From the NCBI GenBank assembly GCA_030598065.1, contig JAUVQR010000122.1, positions 1-5,348 of the forward strand: a DNA stretch of 5,348 bases, given 5' to 3'. The DNA comes from Planctomycetota bacterium (GTDB taxonomy: Bacteria > Planctomycetota > Brocadiia > Brocadiales > Bathyanammoxibiaceae). Shown piece by piece: positions 5,315 through 5,348 of this stretch. The notes beneath the pieces are model-generated. The model saw nothing but the letters and a program-made list of their open reading frames with translations, made no database searches and was not told where the DNA came from. Position 1 is the first letter of the stretch. Each line of letters opens with the position of its first letter. The translations under genes were made by a program, and so were the position numbers.

Positions 5315-5348
5315 CTATCTCGAACAATAAAGGATAATCGCGCCTAAG

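Larger units (their letters stand above)
5014..5348. other. 335-bp non-coding repeat island downstream of tldE
   Basis: No convincing gene lies here. Open frames on both strands cross the region, but they run through inverted repeats, lack ribosome-binding sites and encode the low-information peptides typical of translated repeats. The region holds, left to right: a nested 55-bp inverted repeat, an 89-bp MITE/REP-like element, two hairpins with downstream T-runs, and a GC-rich perfect hairpin. Positions 5014-5044 show nothing recognisable. Positions 5315-5348 show only an AAAGGA (5329-5334) that could serve as a ribosome-binding site if a gene began just beyond the window, but no start codon follows within it. 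Confidence 0.75.

Noticed and set aside
5329..5339. AAAGGATAAT near the right edge as a -10 box or ribosome-binding site of a following gene
   Set aside because: No -35 box is at suitable distance and no start codon follows before the window ends, so nothing can be supported.

Overview
The window is a bacterial chromosomal segment. It holds a divergent promoter region at the left, a three-gene rightward run (ligA, tldD, tldE/pmbA), and about 335 bp of non-coding DNA on the right filled with inverted repeats. The NAD+-dependent DNA ligase is diagnostic for Bacteria. The genes are moderately GC-rich yet use ATA for isoleucine and AGG/AGA for arginine freely and uniformly, so there is no compositional sign that any one of them was transferred. 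The repeat families at the right look like those I recall from intergenic DNA of environmental lineages such as Planctomycetes/anammox, Chloroflexi, Nitrospirae and deltaproteobacteria. No marker in the window fixes the phylum, so taxonomy stays open.

Layout. Positions 1-38 carry the first 12 codons of a leftward gene with a strong Shine-Dalgarno (46-51). Positions 39-246 are the intergenic control region. It contains two back-to-back sigma-70-type promoters, each with a good -35, a 16-bp spacer and an extended TGn -10, whose -35 boxes are only 7 bp apart. The rightward promoter lies inside what a longest-ORF call would take as the ligA N-terminus, so ligA is best started at 247. ligA (247-2274) is a complete 675-aa enzyme with all expected domains. 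After 48 bp come tldD (2323-3684, catalytic metalloprotease subunit) and, 12 bp later, tldE/pmbA (3697-5013, non-catalytic partner). I see no terminator between the genes, so the three are probably one transcription unit.

The last 335 bp (5014-5348) contain no convincing gene. They hold at least five distinct inverted repeats: a nested 55-bp element, an 89-bp MITE/REP-like element with TGTCATTG/CAATGACA-type ends, two hairpins followed by T-runs that could terminate the operon, and a perfect 8-bp-stem hairpin. Two of the elements share a 14-base core at 12/14 identity, which suggests modular relatedness.

Functionally, LigA seals nicks in replication and repair. TldD and TldE form a heterodimeric protease known elsewhere to trim modified peptides (microcin B17) and unfolded antitoxin (CcdA). 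No peptide precursor or toxin-antitoxin pair is visible here. The genes themselves are ordinary; the less ordinary material is the divergent promoter and the repeat island.
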